The notes beneath the pieces are model-generated. The model was not told where the DNA came from. It ran no database searches and worked only from the letters and a program-made list of their open reading frames with translations. Positions 16,988-27,125 of a DNA stretch of 64,000 bases are shown in pieces; within the stretch, counting starts at the first letter, position 1, and every line of letters begins with the position of its first letter. This DNA comes from Xanthomonas fragariae (GTDB taxonomy: Bacteria; Pseudomonadota; Gammaproteobacteria; Xanthomonadales; Xanthomonadaceae). The DNA is taken from positions 2,225,501-2,289,500 of the forward strand of contig NZ_LT853882.1 in the NCBI RefSeq assembly GCF_900183975.1, written 5' to 3'. The translations under genes were made by a program, and so were the position numbers.

Positions 16988-18340
16988 AGTGTTGATGTGG
17001 GTTCGAACTCGACGGGTGGCTTTTGGTGGGGCATCGGCGAAGCGCCCAAAAGCGCCCAGGAATGGCGCCCGCCAACGGCCGTACTGGACGAATTCAATCG
17101 CAATGGATTTATCGTCACCGGCAAGGTAAGCGGCGGCAATGGCCCCAAGGCGGTGGTCGGCACGGTGGCCGAGCAAATGGGCGTCAAATTGCCAGGACAA
17201 TACCTGCCTGGTGGCGCCACGCAGGCATTTTTCTCCCTGGACAAACCGGTGGCGGACCAGCTGACGGCTCTGGGCAAGCGTGCCATTGCAGAAAACAAGC
17301 CGTTTGCGTGGATCGACCCGGCAAGTGGCATGAGTTTCGAGGTGAAGCCGACCGGCTGGAAGGATGTCAACGGCATCATCGGTTACTTCCATACCCCCAG
17401 CCCGACCAGCGTCACAACCGCCCGCCTTGCCGAGCGCGAGCAAGCGACCAAGGAGCATCGTCAAGTGGTGGTATCGCCGTGAACAGTAATTTTCCTGAAG
17501 GCTTGAAACTTCCCAACGAACTCGAACGTCGGCAGATGTTCTACCAACTGAAGAAGGAATCTTCGTTCACCGCGTGGAACCGGATGCTTGAGCTGTATCA
17601 AGCGTGGGCGGGTGTGACAGAAGAAAGTGTGCGGCAAGCTGATGCGAAGGGGTGGCTGGATAAGAGCGGGATCAGCGAGTCGGATTATGTGTGCATCTTG
17701 AAAGGATTGGCGCACCAGGAAGAAGGCGTGCGCAGGCTGCGCAAGGGCGACAAGCGCGTCTTCAAGTTCGATGCCAATGGCGAGTTCGTCATGGGGCATC
17801 GGACTGTCAGTCATTGGCTTGAGTTGGTATGGCGAATCGAGATTGGCGAGAACGGGATAAATGAAGCGCTGACTCCGTTGTGGGACGAATTCCGTGCGCG
17901 CCTGAATGATGTAGCCACTTTAAGGTCGGAAATATGGGGGGATATCATCGAAGGTCGTTACTTTGAAGATTCTGCGCCAAATGTATATGGAAAATGGTTT
18001 GTGGAAAATGTCTCCAAGATGCATTTTCCTCCCGTGCTTCCAGAGGTCCCTAACCCAGTCCAGAACACCTTGGTCGCCACGGGTAGCCGAATTCCTTGCT
18101 CAGGCATCTGGGAGCCGGTGGATGCGCCGAAGCCAAAGAAATTCAGCCTGTTTTCCAAGCCGGATATACCGACTGGCTTTTTGCCATATATAGGCGCACT
18201 CAATTATCTTCATGGTGGTTCACCCGCGCCGAAAGCCGGTCAAATTGTGAGGGACAGAAGCATCCACATCGATGTCGTCTGGCGCCTGATCTGGCGCGAC
18301 GACCGCTACGAGGACGGCACCATTCCGGAAGAAGAGGCCG
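16701..18340. repeat. Toxin-tail/immunity cassette repeat, copy A
   Basis: Nearly identical to 25486-27125 (offset 8785 bp). It spans the 3' end of one immunity gene, a complete toxin-tail fragment and most of the following immunity gene. The two toxin tails are identical at protein level. The first differences inside the immunity genes appear around 17905/26690 (Asn to Asp). Confidence 0.9.
16997..17482 (+). pseudogene. Orphan toxin tail A (161-residue fragment of effector C-terminus)
   Basis: This open frame matches effector residues about 358-515 ('GGFWWGIGEAPKSAQEWRPP' to 'REQATKEHRQVVVSP') but lacks the N-terminal delivery region, the transmembrane helix and the part with 'FFRAFGEEG'. 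It begins about 10 bp after immunity copy 1 stops and overlaps the next immunity start by 4 bp. The lack of the upstream toxin segment suggests it is inactive alone; it may serve as a recombination donor for the full effector. It is identical at protein level to 25782-26267. Confidence 0.75.
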
Positions 18341-18558
18341 GCTATGTGTTCATGCAGCGCAATGAACGTGCGGGCGCCGCCGCAGCAAATGACCAGCCGC
18401 AGCGCCGACAGGTATCGGCCATGAGCGGTCAACGCGCATCCCAGGCCGGCCGTTGGCTGGTCATGGACGATCTCAACGCGGCCGCGCAGTTCAACGCGGG
18501 CGACGAGCTTCCATTGCACGAGGGCCGGAAAGTGCAATGGGTACTCGCCGAACCTTGA
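17479..18558 (+). CDS. Immunity protein copy 2 (orphan, Imm71/72-like)
   Basis: The 359-aa protein starts at GTG 17479 inside the toxin-tail A stop. Compared with copy 1 it has 'GISESDYVCI', 'FRARLNDVATLRSEIWGDII', 'NVYGKWFVENVSKMHFPPVL', and a distinct linker 'QRNERAGAAAANDQPQRRQ' before the conserved end. It is paired with an export-less toxin tail, so it probably protects against effectors of sister strains or is a cassette remnant. All expected sequence is intact. Confidence 0.7.
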   Translation: MNSNFPEGLKLPNELERRQMFYQLKKESSFTAWNRMLELYQAWAGVTEESVRQADAKGWLDKSGISESDYVCILKGLAHQEEGVRRLRKGDKRVFKFDANGEFVMGHRTVSHWLELVWRIEIGENGINEALTPLWDEFRARLNDVATLRSEIWGDIIEGRYFEDSAPNVYGKWFVENVSKMHFPPVLPEVPNPVQNTLVATGSRIPCSGIWEPVDAPKPKKFSLFSKPDIPTGFLPYIGALNYLHGGSPAPKAGQIVRDRSIHIDVVWRLIWRDDRYEDGTIPEEEAGYVFMQRNERAGAAAANDQPQRRQVSAMSGQRASQAGRWLVMDDLNAAAQFNAGDELPLHEGRKVQWVLAEP

Positions 18559-18559
18559 T

Positions 18560-18833
18560 TCGCAACTGGCCCGCTACCAGCAGCTCAACCGGCCGACCAG
18601 CGACCTGTACACCGACGCGGCCGAACCGGACACCGCGCGCCATGCATTGCGCCGTGTGGTGCCGCTGTGGCTGCCGGCCGCGCTGGTGGCCGGCTTCGGC
18701 CTGCTCGGCTTCTTCGGTCTGCGCCTGTCTCTGGACCATCAGACCGAGCAGCGCATGGCCGCCTACAACCAGGTGGTGCAGATGCCGCAACGCACCGCGC
18801 ACATTACGATCACCCTGCCGTGAGGACGTCGAT
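18560..18833 (+). pseudogene. tssK/tssL duplication scar
   Basis: Bases 18560-18627 repeat an internal piece of tssK (9769-9836). They are joined directly to 18626-18823, a copy of the last 198 bp of tssL including its stop, and then to the vgrG spacer with GAGGA. This is the left edge of a duplication that has lost the intervening 1.5 kb (equivalent to 9837-11342). No functional TssK or TssL can come from it. Confidence 0.9.
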
Positions 18834-21800
18834 ATGGATATGCCGACGCTGGCCGTCGCCCTCGCTAGTCTGGCGCAGCCGTCCCAACATGCCCGCCTGA
18901 TCCAACTGCGCGCCCCGGTCGAGGGGCTGGTGGTGGAACGCTTCCACGGGCAGGAGGCGGTGTGCGGCGCCACCGTGCTGCAGATCGAGTGCCTGGCCAC
19001 CTCGGCGTTTCTCGATGCCGAGGCGCTGCTGGAGCAGCCGCTGGACCTGCAGCTACGCCAGGCCGACAGCACGCAACGCCACTGGCAGGGCCTGTGCACC
19101 GAAGTGGCGCAACTGGGCGGCGACGGCGGCCTGGCCCGCTACCGGCTGACCCTGGCGCCGTGGACGGCGCTGCTGGAGCTGCGGCGCAACGCGCTGGTGT
19201 TCCAGGAGCCTGGACGCGCGCGCGATCTGCGAACGGATCTTCGCCGACTACCCGCAGGCGGCGTTCCGCTTCGACGTGCAAGCCGCGTTGCCCGCGCATC
19301 CGATCACCACCCAATACCGCGAGACCGACTGGGCCTTCGTCACCCGCCTGCTGGCCGAGGCCGGCCTGGCCTGGCGCTACGCGCACGCGCAGGACGAGGA
19401 CAGCGAGGCGACCGCGGCCACGCTGGTGATCTTCGACCCGCAGGCGCAGGTGCCGGACAGCGGCACGATCCGCTTCCATCGCAGCGACGCGGCCGAGGCC
19501 GACGATGCGATCGGCGCCTTCGGCGAGCGCCGCAGCGTGGTGCCCACCGCCAGCACCGTGACCAGCTGGCACAGCGAGCAAGTGCGCGCGGTCGCCGCGC
19601 AGGCCCAGGCCGAGGCCGGCGCGCTGCCGCCGCTGGAGGTCTACGTGCAGCCGCGCGCCGGGCGTTTCGCCCAGGAGGCGACAGCGCAGGACCAGGCGCA
19701 GGCGCGGCTGGACGCGCTGCGCGTGCCGCACACGCTGCACGCCGGGGCCGGCAGCGCCCGCGTGCTGGCGGCCGGGGCGGCGTTCACCTTGCGCCAGCAC
19801 GCCCAGCACGACGGCCAGCGTTTCGTTGCGGTGGCGATCGAGCACGTGGCGGTGAACAACCTGGGCCAGGGCATCGTCGCCCTGCTCGATGCACCGGACC
19901 TGGAGCACGGCAGCTACCGCAACCGCTTCCTGGCAGTGCCGGCGGCCACGCCGCTGCGCGCGCTGCCGCAGGACCGCCCGCGCATGCCCGGGCCGCAGAG
20001 CGCGCGCGTGGTCGGCGTGGCCGATGCGGCGCTGAGCCCGAGCCGCGACCACCAGGTGCGGATCCAGTTCCCGTGGCAGCGCGGCGCCCAGCCCACTCCC
20101 GGCGGCTTGACCGACAGCGCCAGCGCCGCGCCCGGCCACGCGCCGGGCGACCAGAGCGCCGGCACCTGGGTGCCGGTGGCCGAGTGGGTGGCCGGTCCCA
20201 ACTGGGGCAGCCACTTCCTGCCGCGCATCGGCAGCGAAGTGCTGGTGGAGTTCCTGCACGGGGACATCGACCAGCCGCGCATCACCGGCCAGCTGTACAA
20301 CGGCGAGGTCGCCCCACCCTTCGGCGGCGGCCTGGACGCGCGCGCCAGCCACCCCGGCACGCTCAGCGGCCTGCACACCCAGTCCCACGATGGCGGCGGC
20401 ACCCAGCAATGGCTGCTGGACGACACCCCCGGCCAGCTGCGCACGCGCCTGCACACCTCCCTGGCCGACACCCGGCTGGAACTGGGCTACCTGGTCCAGC
20501 ACAGCGACAGCGCCCGCGGCGCGCTGCGCGGGCAAGGCTTCGAACTGGCCTCGCAGGGCTGGGGCAACGTGCATGCCGCGCAAGGCCTGCTGCTGTCCAG
20601 CAGCGCCCGCGGCCAGGGCGCCTCGACCGCGCTGGACGTGGCCGAGGCGGTGGCCCAGTTGCACGGCGCCGAACGCACCGCCCAGGCGCTGCACGACACC
20701 CTGACCCAGCAACAGGTGCCCGGCCTGGACGCCCACCCCAGCGTGACCCGGCTGCGCGAGGCGATCGACCCGCAGGCGCAGGGCAAGTACGCCGGTGCGG
20801 TCGGCGGCCAGCCAGCGACCAAGCCGGCCGATGGCGGCCGCGACGGCCAGGCGCCGGTGGAACGATTCGCCGAGGCGCGCCTGCTGGGCGAGTCGCCGGA
20901 CCACATCGCCTGGACCACCCCGGCCAGCGGCGTGGCCTATGCCGGGCAGGCCCTGCAGGTGACCGTGCAGCACGATGCGCAGCTGAGCGCCGGGCAGACC
21001 CTGTCGGCGGTGTCCGGCCAGCACACCGCGCTGTTCGCGCAACGCGGGCCGATCACACTCATCGCCGCCGCCGGCCCGGTGAGCCTGCAGGCGCACACCG
21101 GCGCGCTGGAACTGCTGGCCGACCAGGCGCTGACCGTCACCGCCACCGACACCCGCATCGACGTGCTGGCGCAGCAGAAGATCGTCCTGCAGGCCGGGCA
21201 GACCCGCCTCACCCTGGAAGGCGGCGACATCACCTTCGCCTGCCCGGGGCAGTTCACGGTCAAGGCCAGTCGGCATCCGTTCTTGGGTGGGGAGATGAAG
21301 ACCGTCGCCATCCCCCCGCTGCCGGAAGAACGCCTTCCCCTGCAAACGTTGTCGCTCGATCATCGCTACCACGACGATCAGGGCCTGGCCGGTGCCGACT
21401 ACGTGGTCACCCTGGCCGATGGCAGCAAACGGCAGGGCACGCTCGACGCGCAGGGACGCGCCGAGGTGGCGCATGTGCCCGGCGGCTCGGCCGAGGTGGT
21501 GTTCTCGCCGATGCCGGGCCTGTTCGGCCGCAAGGACATGACGCCCACGCCCGATCACGCGGCCAATCCTGCCGATGCAAGGCTGGACGGCGTGGTGGAC
21601 AAGTATCTGGCCGCCGCCACCGCCGATTCCGGCAAAGGAGTGCAGTAATGGGCGCTACACCCGCGGTCTCTCCCCCAGGCGGGCTCAGTTGGAGCCAGTT
21701 CCAGGCGATGGCGGCCGATGTCGGCAGCTGGACCTGGGGCACGGTGCGAGGCGCCTTCAACGAGAAGGCCTCGCTGTCGCAGATCCTGGTGGATGCGGTG

Positions 21801-22500
21801 ATCGGCATGATCCCGCTGGTCGGCGACGTCACCGCCGCGCGCGACATCATCGCCGTGGTCATCCGCCTGATCGACGATCCCCAGGCGCGCGAAAGCGTCT
21901 GGGAATGGGTGTTGCTCGTGGTGCTGGTGCTGGCCCTGGTGCCGGTGATCGGTGGCGTCATCAAGGGCGTGGGCCGCATCCTGTGCACGGTCTTCAAGGC
22001 CGCCGCCGAACTGCGCGGCGCCGCGCGTGCCGCGCACCTGTTGCAAGGTGCCAAGGACATCGTCGCCTTCCTCAACCGCATCGGCACGGGCAACGCCGAG
22101 GCGTGGCTGCTGCGGCTGAAGTTTGCCGACTACCAAGCGCAGATCATGGAGCGGTTCGCCACGCTCACCAATACCCTCGCCTCGGTGCTGCGCAAGGCCA
22201 ATGCACGGATGGGGGCGCTGATGCCGCAGATGCTGGCACAGCGGATCGATGGACTGATCGGCGGCCTGGGCACCTTGCGCACGACAGCCGAGCAGATGAT
22301 CCCCAAGGCGATCAAGGAACTGGACCAGAACCTGCGCGAACTGCAGGCCTACGTGCGCAGCGGCGGCGAGACGACCAGCCGGGTGGCGCTGCACCGGGTG
22401 GCCACCGGCGAGCGCGTCATCACCCGCGCCGACGAGGCGCGCCTGGTGGAAGATGGTGTGCTACCGATGCGGTCGAGCCGGGGCGGATTCAAGCAGAATC
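18626..22500. repeat. Large direct repeat, copy 2
   Basis: Second copy of the 3.9-kb block at 11343-15215. A single extra G at about 19208 (CAGGAGCCTGG against CAGGACCTGG) distinguishes its vgrG. A handful of substitutions occur in the effector part (for example Gln34 to Arg, Lys114 to Thr). The low divergence suggests recent duplication or ongoing gene conversion. Confidence 0.93.
18834..21648 (+). pseudogene. vgrG: vgrG2, frameshifted copy of vgrG1
   Basis: Nearly identical to vgrG1 except for one inserted G at about 19208 (codon 125). Translation from 18834 therefore leaves the VgrG frame after about 124 residues. The remaining 790 residues stay open from an internal ATG at 19276, with no strong RBS. 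The wrong frame has no stop and runs into effector 2. Either the copy is inactive or the extra base is a sequencing error; vgrG1 can still supply the spike. Confidence 0.85.
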
Positions 22501-23186
22501 GGGCGCCGGTGAATCAACCTGAGGAATGGGAACACTTGTACAAGCCGGAAGACGGGTATCCGAACTTGGCGGACAGGCAAAAGAAAGGTGTCTATCAAGC
22601 GGTCCAAGCCTACTCCGGAAAAATGATCAACAGGCAACTCCATGACGGCGAAAACGTCTTCCGTGCATTTGGCGAGGAAGGAGTCACGCACAGTGTCGCC
22701 GTGGGTTCGACCTCGCCGGGTGGCTTTTGGTGGGGTGTCGGCGAGGCGCCGAAGAGTGCGCAGGAGTGGCGCCCCTCCACCGCAGTGCTGGACGAATTCA
22801 ACCGCAATGGATTTATCGTCACCGGCAAGGTGAGCGGCGACAATGGGCCCAAGGCGGTGGTCGGCACGGTGGCCGAGCAAATGGGCGTCACATTGCCAGG
22901 GCAATACCTGCCTGGTGGCGCCACACAGGCCTTTTTCCGCCTGGACAAATCAGTAGCGGACCAGCTGACGGCCCTGGGCAAGCGTGCCATTGCAGACAAC
23001 AAGCCGTTTACGTGGATCGACCCGGCCAGTGGCATGAGTTTCGAGGTGAAGCCGACCGGCTGGAAGGATGTCAACGGCATCATCGGTTACTTCCAGCCCC
23101 CCGGCCCGACCAGTGTCACAACCGTCCGCCTTGCCGAGCGCGAGCAGGCGACCAAGGAGCATCGTCAAGTGGTGGTATCGCCGTGA
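21648..23186 (+). CDS. VgrG-linked T6SS effector 2 (paralogue of effector 1)
   Basis: This 512-aa protein shares an almost identical N-terminal region with effector 1, including the transmembrane helix at about 87-106 and the TAATG start. Divergence begins near residue 274 ('MRSSRGGFKQNRAPVNQPEE'). The toxin domain keeps 'VFRAFGEEGVTH', 'GGFWWGVGEAPKSAQEWRPS' and 'LPGQYLPGGATQAFF', with differences such as 'SVAVGSTSPG' in place of 'GLEIGETWAG'. Allelic tips of this kind usually need matching immunity proteins. The stop overlaps immunity copy 3. Coupling to an intact VgrG is lost because vgrG2 is frameshifted. Confidence 0.72.
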   Translation: MGATPAVSPPGGLSWSQFQAMAADVGSWTWGTVRGAFNEKASLSQILVDAVIGMIPLVGDVTAARDIIAVVIRLIDDPQARESVWEWVLLVVLVLALVPVIGGVIKGVGRILCTVFKAAAELRGAARAAHLLQGAKDIVAFLNRIGTGNAEAWLLRLKFADYQAQIMERFATLTNTLASVLRKANARMGALMPQMLAQRIDGLIGGLGTLRTTAEQMIPKAIKELDQNLRELQAYVRSGGETTSRVALHRVATGERVITRADEARLVEDGVLPMRSSRGGFKQNRAPVNQPEEWEHLYKPEDGYPNLADRQKKGVYQAVQAYSGKMINRQLHDGENVFRAFGEEGVTHSVAVGSTSPGGFWWGVGEAPKSAQEWRPSTAVLDEFNRNGFIVTGKVSGDNGPKAVVGTVAEQMGVTLPGQYLPGGATQAFFRLDKSVADQLTALGKRAIADNKPFTWIDPASGMSFEVKPTGWKDVNGIIGYFQPPGPTSVTTVRLAEREQATKEHRQVVVSP

Positions 23187-24262
23187 GCAGTAATTTTCCT
23201 GAAGGCTTGAAACTTCCCAACGAACTCGAACGTCGGCAGATGTTCTACCAGCTGAAGAAGGAATCCTCGTTCACCGCGTGGAACCGGATGCTTGAGCTGT
23301 ATCAAGCGTGGGCAGATGTGACAGAAGAAAGTGTGCGGCAAGCTGATGCGCAAGGTTGGTTGGAGAAAAGCGGCATTAAAGAGTTGGATTACGTCGGAAT
23401 ACTGAAGGGACTGGCCCATCAGGAAGAAGGCGTGCGCAGGCTACGCAAGGGCGACAAGCGCGTCTTCAAATTCGATGCCAACGGTGAATTCGTAATGGCC
23501 GACCGCCAAGTGAGTCATTGGATCGAATTTGTATGGAGAGTCGAAGTCGGGGAAATGAATATAAATCAAGAGATGACGCCGCTGTGGCATGAATTTTCTG
23601 AATGCCTCGAAAAGATGCGCCATCTCGGAAACGAAATCTGGGCAGATATCATCGAAGGTCGTTACTTCGAAGATCCTGCGCCAAATGTATATGGAAAATG
23701 GTTTGTGGAAAATGTCTCCAAGATGCATTTTCCTCCCGTGCTTCCAGAGGTCCCTAACCCAGTCCAGAACACCTTGGTCGCCACGGGTAGCCGAATTCCT
23801 TGCTCAGGCATCTGGGAGCCGGTGGATGCGCCGAAGCCAAAGAAATTCAGCCTGTTTTCCAAGCCGGATATACCGACTGGCTTTTTGCCATATATAGGCG
23901 CACTCAATTATCTTCATGGTGGTTCGCCTGCGCCACAAGCCAGCCAAATTGTGAGGGACAGAAGCATCCACATCGATGTCGTCTGGCGCCTGATCTGGCG
24001 CGACGACCGCTACGAGGACGGCACCATTCCGGAAGAAGAGGCCGGCTATGTGTTCATGCAGCCCGATGACCGTGCGGCCATCGTCGCAGCAAGCGATCAA
24101 CCGCAGCACCGGCAAGTATCGGCCATGAGCGGTCAACGCGCATCCCAGGCCGGCCGTTGGCTGGTCATGGACGATCTCAACGCGGCCGCAGAGTTCAACG
24201 AGGGCGACGAGCTTCCGTTGCACCAAGGCCGCAAGGTGCAATGGGTGCTGGCCGATCAATAA
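23183..24262 (+). CDS. Immunity protein copy 3 (Imm71/72-like), partner of effector 2
   Basis: This 359-aa copy is the most divergent in the middle: 'KSGIKELDYVGI', 'MADRQVSHWIEFVWRVEVGE' and 'SECLEKMRHLGNEIWADII'. Its linker is 'QPDDRAAIVAASDQPQHRQ', and it ends 'VQWVLADQ'. The central differences fall where specificity for the diverged tip of effector 2 would be expected. GTG start within the effector stop (GTGA). Confidence 0.7.
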   Translation: MSSNFPEGLKLPNELERRQMFYQLKKESSFTAWNRMLELYQAWADVTEESVRQADAQGWLEKSGIKELDYVGILKGLAHQEEGVRRLRKGDKRVFKFDANGEFVMADRQVSHWIEFVWRVEVGEMNINQEMTPLWHEFSECLEKMRHLGNEIWADIIEGRYFEDPAPNVYGKWFVENVSKMHFPPVLPEVPNPVQNTLVATGSRIPCSGIWEPVDAPKPKKFSLFSKPDIPTGFLPYIGALNYLHGGSPAPQASQIVRDRSIHIDVVWRLIWRDDRYEDGTIPEEEAGYVFMQPDDRAAIVAASDQPQHRQVSAMSGQRASQAGRWLVMDDLNAAAEFNEGDELPLHQGRKVQWVLADQ

Positions 24263-24321
24263 CGCGCCAAATGGATGCGGCGCTCGCCCCATGCTAGCCG
24301 ATACCGGGCTGGCGCAATGGA

Positions 24322-24696
24322 TGTATCGTCACCGGCAAGGTGAGTGGCGAAAATGGACCCAAGGCGGTGGTCGGCACGGTTGCCGAGCAAGTGGGCGTCC
24401 AATTGCCAGGACAATACCTGCCTGGTGGCGCCACGCAGGCATTTTTCTTCCTGGACAAACCGGTGGCGGACCAACTGACGGCTCTGGGCAAGCGCGCCAT
24501 TGCAGAAAACAAGCCGTTTGCGTGGATCGACCCGGCGAGTGGCATGCGTTTCGAGGTGAAGCCAACCGGTTGGAAGGATGTCAACGGCATCATCGGTTAC
24601 TTCCATACGCCTGGCCCGACCAGTGTCACAACCGCCCGACTTGCCGAGCGCGAGCAAGCGACCAAGGAGCATCGTCAAGTGGTGGTATCGCCGTGA
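24322..24696 (+). pseudogene. Orphan toxin tail B (short)
   Basis: Homology to the effector starts at about 24322 ('TATCGTCACCGGCAAGGTGAG') and runs to the normal C-terminus. The longest ATG-type frame begins at 24340 (118 aa, 'MSGENGPKAVVGTVAEQ'). It lacks even the WWG...WR segment kept in tails A and C. The 60 bp before it (24263-24321) resemble nothing else in the window. Probably an inactive relic coupled to immunity copy 4. Confidence 0.75.
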
Positions 24697-25772
24697 GCAG
24701 TAATTTTCCTGAAGGCTTGAAACTTCCCAACGAACTCGAACGTCGGCAGATGTTCTACCAGCTGAAGAAGGAATCTTCGTTCACCGCGTGGAACCGGATG
24801 CTTGAGCTGTATCAAGCGTGGGCGAATGTGACAAAAGAAAGTGTGCGGCAAGCCGATGCGAAGGGATGGCTGGATAAAAGCGGGATCAGCGAGTCGGATT
24901 ATGTGTGCATCTTGAAAGGATTGGCGCATCATGAAGAAGGCGTGCGCAGGCTGCGCAAGGGCGACAAGCGCGTCTTCAAGTTCGATGCCAATGGCGAGTT
25001 CGTCATGGGCAATCGAATCATCAGTCATTTCATTCAGCTGATTTGGCGAATCGAGATTGGTGAGAACGGGATAGATGAAGCGCTGACTCCGTTGTGGGAC
25101 GAATTCTCTGAATGCCTTGAAAAGATGCGCCATCTCGGAAACGAAATATGGGCAGATATCATCGAAGGTCGTTACTTCGAAGATCCTGCGCCCAATATCT
25201 ATGGGAAGTGGTTCCAGAAAAATGTTTCCAGGATGCATTTTCCTCCGGTCATTCCGGACGTGCCTGACCCTGTTGAGAACACGCTGGTTGCCACTGGCAG
25301 TCGTATTCCCTGCTCAGGCATCTGGGAGCCGGTGGATGCACCGAAGCCAAAGAAATTCAGCCTGTTTTCCAAGCCGGATGTGCCAAGCGGTTTCCTGCCG
25401 TACATCGCGGCAATGAACTACCTGCATGGTCAATCTCCCGCACCAAAAGCACGGCAGGAAACTCAGACCGGCAGCGTATACCCCGATGTCGTCTGGCGCC
25501 TGATCTGGCGCGACGACCGCTACGAGGACGGCACCATTCCGGACGAAGAGGCCGGCTATGTTTTCATGAAGTCCGAGCCACCGCCTGTTCCGCAGGAGGC
25601 AGCAACGGACGCAGCGCGTCGGCAGGTCAGTGCCATGAGCGGTCAACGCGCATCCCAGGCCGGCCGTTGGCTGGTGATGGAAGATCTCAACGCGGCCGCG
25701 CAGTTCAACGCGGGCGACGAGCTTCCATTGCACGAGGGCCGCAAAGTGCAATGGGTACTCGCCGACCATTGA
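24693..25772 (+). CDS. Immunity protein copy 4 (mosaic orphan)
   Basis: The 359-aa copy is a visible mosaic. Its N-terminus resembles copies 1, 2 and 5 ('GISESDYVCI'), its centre matches copy 3 ('SECLEKMRHLGNEIWADIIE'), and its end matches copy 1 ('MKSEPPPVPQEAATDAARRQ', 'VQWVLADH'). A private segment is found nowhere else ('SGFLPYIAAMNYLHGQSPAP', 'ARQETQTGSVYP'), as is 'MGNRIISHFIQLIWRIEIGE'. It follows toxin tail B with a GTGA overlap. Confidence 0.7.
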   Translation: MSSNFPEGLKLPNELERRQMFYQLKKESSFTAWNRMLELYQAWANVTKESVRQADAKGWLDKSGISESDYVCILKGLAHHEEGVRRLRKGDKRVFKFDANGEFVMGNRIISHFIQLIWRIEIGENGIDEALTPLWDEFSECLEKMRHLGNEIWADIIEGRYFEDPAPNIYGKWFQKNVSRMHFPPVIPDVPDPVENTLVATGSRIPCSGIWEPVDAPKPKKFSLFSKPDVPSGFLPYIAAMNYLHGQSPAPKARQETQTGSVYPDVVWRLIWRDDRYEDGTIPDEEAGYVFMKSEPPPVPQEAATDAARRQVSAMSGQRASQAGRWLVMEDLNAAAQFNAGDELPLHEGRKVQWVLADH

Positions 25773-27125
25773 AGTGTTGATGTGGGTTCGAACTCGACGG
25801 GTGGCTTTTGGTGGGGCATCGGCGAAGCGCCCAAAAGCGCCCAGGAATGGCGCCCGCCAACGGCCGTACTGGACGAATTCAATCGCAATGGATTTATCGT
25901 CACCGGCAAGGTAAGCGGCGGCAATGGCCCCAAGGCGGTGGTCGGCACGGTGGCCGAGCAAATGGGCGTCAAATTGCCAGGACAATACCTGCCTGGTGGC
26001 GCCACGCAGGCATTTTTCTCCCTGGACAAACCGGTGGCGGACCAGCTGACGGCTCTGGGCAAGCGTGCCATTGCAGAAAACAAGCCGTTTGCGTGGATCG
26101 ACCCGGCAAGTGGCATGAGTTTCGAGGTGAAGCCGACCGGCTGGAAGGATGTCAACGGCATCATCGGTTACTTCCATACCCCCAGCCCGACCAGCGTCAC
26201 AACCGCCCGCCTTGCCGAGCGCGAGCAAGCGACCAAGGAGCATCGTCAAGTGGTGGTATCGCCGTGAACAGTAATTTTCCTGAAGGCTTGAAACTTCCCA
26301 ACGAACTCGAACGTCGGCAGATGTTCTACCAACTGAAGAAGGAATCTTCGTTCACCGCGTGGAACCGGATGCTTGAGCTGTATCAAGCGTGGGCGGGTGT
26401 GACAGAAGAAAGTGTGCGGCAAGCTGATGCGAAGGGGTGGCTGGATAAGAGCGGGATCAGCGAGTCGGATTATGTGTGCATCTTGAAAGGATTGGCGCAC
26501 CAGGAAGAAGGCGTGCGCAGGCTGCGCAAGGGCGACAAGCGCGTCTTCAAGTTCGATGCCAATGGCGAGTTCGTCATGGGGCATCGGACTGTCAGTCATT
26601 GGCTTGAGTTGGTATGGCGAATCGAGATTGGCGAGAACGGGATAAATGAAGCGCTGACTCCGTTGTGGGACGAATTCCGTGCGCGCCTGGATGATGTAGC
26701 CACTTTAAGGTCGGAAATATGGGGCGATATCATCGAAGGTCGTTACTTCGAAGATCCTGCGCCAAATGTATATGGAAAATGGTTTGTGGAAAATGTCTCC
26801 AAGATGCATTTTCCTCCCGTGCTTCCAGAAGTCCCTAACCCAGTCCAGAACACCTTGGTCGCCACGGGTAGCCGAATTCCTTGCTCAGGCATCTGGGAGC
26901 CGGTGGATGCGCCGAAGCCAAAGAAATTCAGCCTGTTTTCCAAGCCGGATATACCGACTGGCTTTTTGCCATATATAGGCGCACTCAATTATCTTCATGG
27001 TGGTTCGCCTGCGCCACAAGCCAGCCAAATTGTGAGGGACAGAAGCATCCACATCGATGTCGTCTGGCGCCTGATCTGGCGCGACGCCCGCTACGAGGAC
27101 GGCACCATTCCGGAGGAGGAGGCAG
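25486..27125. repeat. Toxin-tail/immunity cassette repeat, copy B
   Basis: Second copy of the cassette at 16701-18340. The upstream boundary lies inside immunity copy 4, at the shared 'DVVWRLIWRD' coding segment. That shows the repeat spread by homologous recombination within immunity genes rather than by insertion at a fixed site. Confidence 0.9.
25782..26267 (+). pseudogene. Orphan toxin tail C (161-residue fragment)
   Basis: Same protein as toxin tail A: starts MGSNSTGGFWWGIGE and ends REQATKEHRQVVVSP. It lacks the effector N-terminus and the segment around 'FFRAFGEEG'. It lies 10 bp after immunity copy 4 and overlaps immunity copy 5 by 4 bp. Because it still shares about 480 bp with effectors 1 and 2 it could exchange sequence with them. 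Confidence 0.75.
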
